Shown: piece after piece, positions 5,718 to 6,395 of the stretch
Layout of the letters: each line of letters starts with the position of its first letter
Numbering within the stretch: the first letter of the stretch is position 1
Assembly: GCA_022567055.1 (NCBI GenBank)
Contig: JADFHU010000337.1
Location: 1 to 6,395, forward strand
Source: Planctomycetota bacterium
GTDB lineage: Bacteria; Planctomycetota; Phycisphaerae; Sedimentisphaerales; Anaerobacaceae
Direction of reading: 5' to 3'
DNA: 6,395 bases
Translations under genes and position numbers: made by a program
The notes under the pieces: generated by a model
The model's database searches: none
What the model was told of the DNA's origin: nothing
What the model saw: only the letters and a program-made list of their open reading frames with translations

Positions 5718-6395
5718 TTATCCGAATAGCTTGTGCGCCTCCGAGTAGCTGATTCGTGGCGCCCGGATGAGCCCACCCTTCAGTTTCTCACCGTCCGGGT
5801 TGACATAAACCCGGCCAGTCTTCAATTTGCTGTCGGGCCGCGTGTTTAGAATGTGAATGTTGAAGATATAGGCTGGTTCGGTGTTCGCCTTAAACCAGTG
5901 CACATTGTCTTTGTAGTCCGACACCGACGAGAACTCGCCGGGGCTGAAGGTGCGGTCAATGGTGGGTCGAATAATGAAATGGTCCTCCGCATCCTCGACT
6001 CGATCGTAATGGCGGCCGTGGAGTTCCCCTCCGATGGCCAAAAACGCCGTGGCCATGTTGTTGTGGCCATGTGGCACAACCGAGCGTCCTTTCTTCAGAG
6101 CGAAGATCTGCTTGCCGAATACCAGTTTCTTCGGAACGCCCTCGACCTCGGGGAATTCGAAGCGGATGCTTCGAGCCCCGTTATTGACGAAATCGACATT
6201 CTTGCTCAGTCGGTCGAAATCCAGAAAACGCAACAAATCGGGAAGCTCCACCTTCGAGAAGAGCTCTTCGACCTTTTTCTGCCAATCGACCTGCGTCAAG
6301 GTTGGGCCTTTGACCTCTCGCCCAAGCTCGTTCAGTTCGGCCAACCACTTCACCGTAATCGGTTTCACCTCCTTGCCGAACAAATCATGGCGATA
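5718..6395 (-). CDS. Cupin-like hypothetical protein, N-terminus outside the window
   Basis: The frame is open to the right edge (Y-R-H-D-L-F-G-K-E-V...), so the start and any signal sequence lie beyond it. A TTG at 6383 could initiate, but Y-R-H-D upstream looks like family sequence. In the 225 visible residues a helical N-terminal part (W-L-A-E-L-N, W-Q-K-K-V-E-E-L-F) precedes a beta-rich core. The core holds V-V-P-H-G-H-N-N-M (His109, His111), G-G-E-L-H-G-R-H (Glu124, His126, His129), DHFIIRPTIDRTFSPGEFSS and D-N-V-H-W-F (His166). The H-x-H with later Glu and His resembles the metal-binding arrangement of cupins, although the spacing is not the classical motif. I recall this as a conserved family of uncharacterised bacterial proteins; no reaction can be assigned. 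It ends in K-L-F-G and TAA at 5718-5720. Its downstream neighbour is a dead IS91-type fragment, so no operon partner is visible. Confidence 0.65.
   Translation of the reverse strand, partial: YRHDLFGKEVKPITVKWLAELNELGREVKGPTLTQVDWQKKVEELFSKVELPDLLRFLDFDRLSKNVDFVNNGARSIRFEFPEVEGVPKKLVFGKQIFALKKGRSVVPHGHNNMATAFLAIGGELHGRHYDRVEDAEDHFIIRPTIDRTFSPGEFSSVSDYKDNVHWFKANTEPAYIFNIHILNTRPDSKLKTGRVYVNPDGEKLKGGLIRAPRISYSEAHKLFG

Noticed and set aside
1..6395. CRISPR arrays, tRNA or rRNA genes, riboswitches, defence-system genes
   Set aside because: No regularly spaced repeats, cloverleaf-like structures or defence-type proteins were seen on either strand. The window is explained by host gene remains and two transposase loci.

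Overview
This window looks like a decaying, insertion-ridden stretch of a bacterial chromosome, most likely from Planctomycetota or a related PVC-group lineage. That placement is an inference. It rests on a large secreted DUF4874/DUF4832 protein with laminin-G (LamG) domains, on a prepilin-like 'GFTLIELL' protein with a Trp-rich C-terminal tail typical of planctomycete pseudopilin-like proteins, and on a family of cupin-like hypothetical proteins. No ribosomal or other marker gene is present to test it.

Layout from left to right: (1) 27-360, minus strand: a prepilin-like pseudogene whose N-terminal cleavage/methylation segment is joined out of frame to its own C-terminal tail, with the middle deleted and a Trp codon turned into a stop. 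(2) 361-552: about 190 bases with no gene, holding one imperfect hairpin. (3) 553-615, minus: the severed last 21 sense codons and stop of the large LamG gene (the first two codons are shared with the target duplication). (4) 616-2129: a complete IS701-family insertion sequence of 1514 bp with 16-bp imperfect terminal inverted repeats (13/16 matches) and a perfect 4-bp target duplication CTAT. Its transposase (plus strand) is intact except for a one-base frame change at a run of eight A. (5) 2098-4977, minus: the main body of the LamG gene, encoding a signal peptide, a DUF4874/DUF4832 glycosidase-like region and two LamG domains. (6) 4978-5213: its upstream region, with a strong ribosome binding site. 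(7) 5214-5598, minus: the C-terminal remnant of an IS91-type transposase carrying its own frameshift. (8) 5604-5635: a perfect 10-bp inverted repeat. (9) 5718 to the right edge, minus: a cupin-like protein whose N-terminus lies outside the window.

The main result is a reconstruction. If the IS and one CTAT copy are removed, the minus-strand LamG frame reads straight across the junction and regains a canonical LamG ending (G-V-I-D-E-V-R-I...F-K-G-E-stop). The IS therefore inserted late in the gene's history, replaced the last 19 residues with 10 IS-encoded ones, and left the rest of the frame open. The window thus shows three broken genes (prepilin-like, LamG, IS91 transposase) and one IS whose activity is uncertain because of the A8 tract. 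I see no operon-like defence, secretion or biosynthetic system, and no convincing sign of a new multi-gene system.
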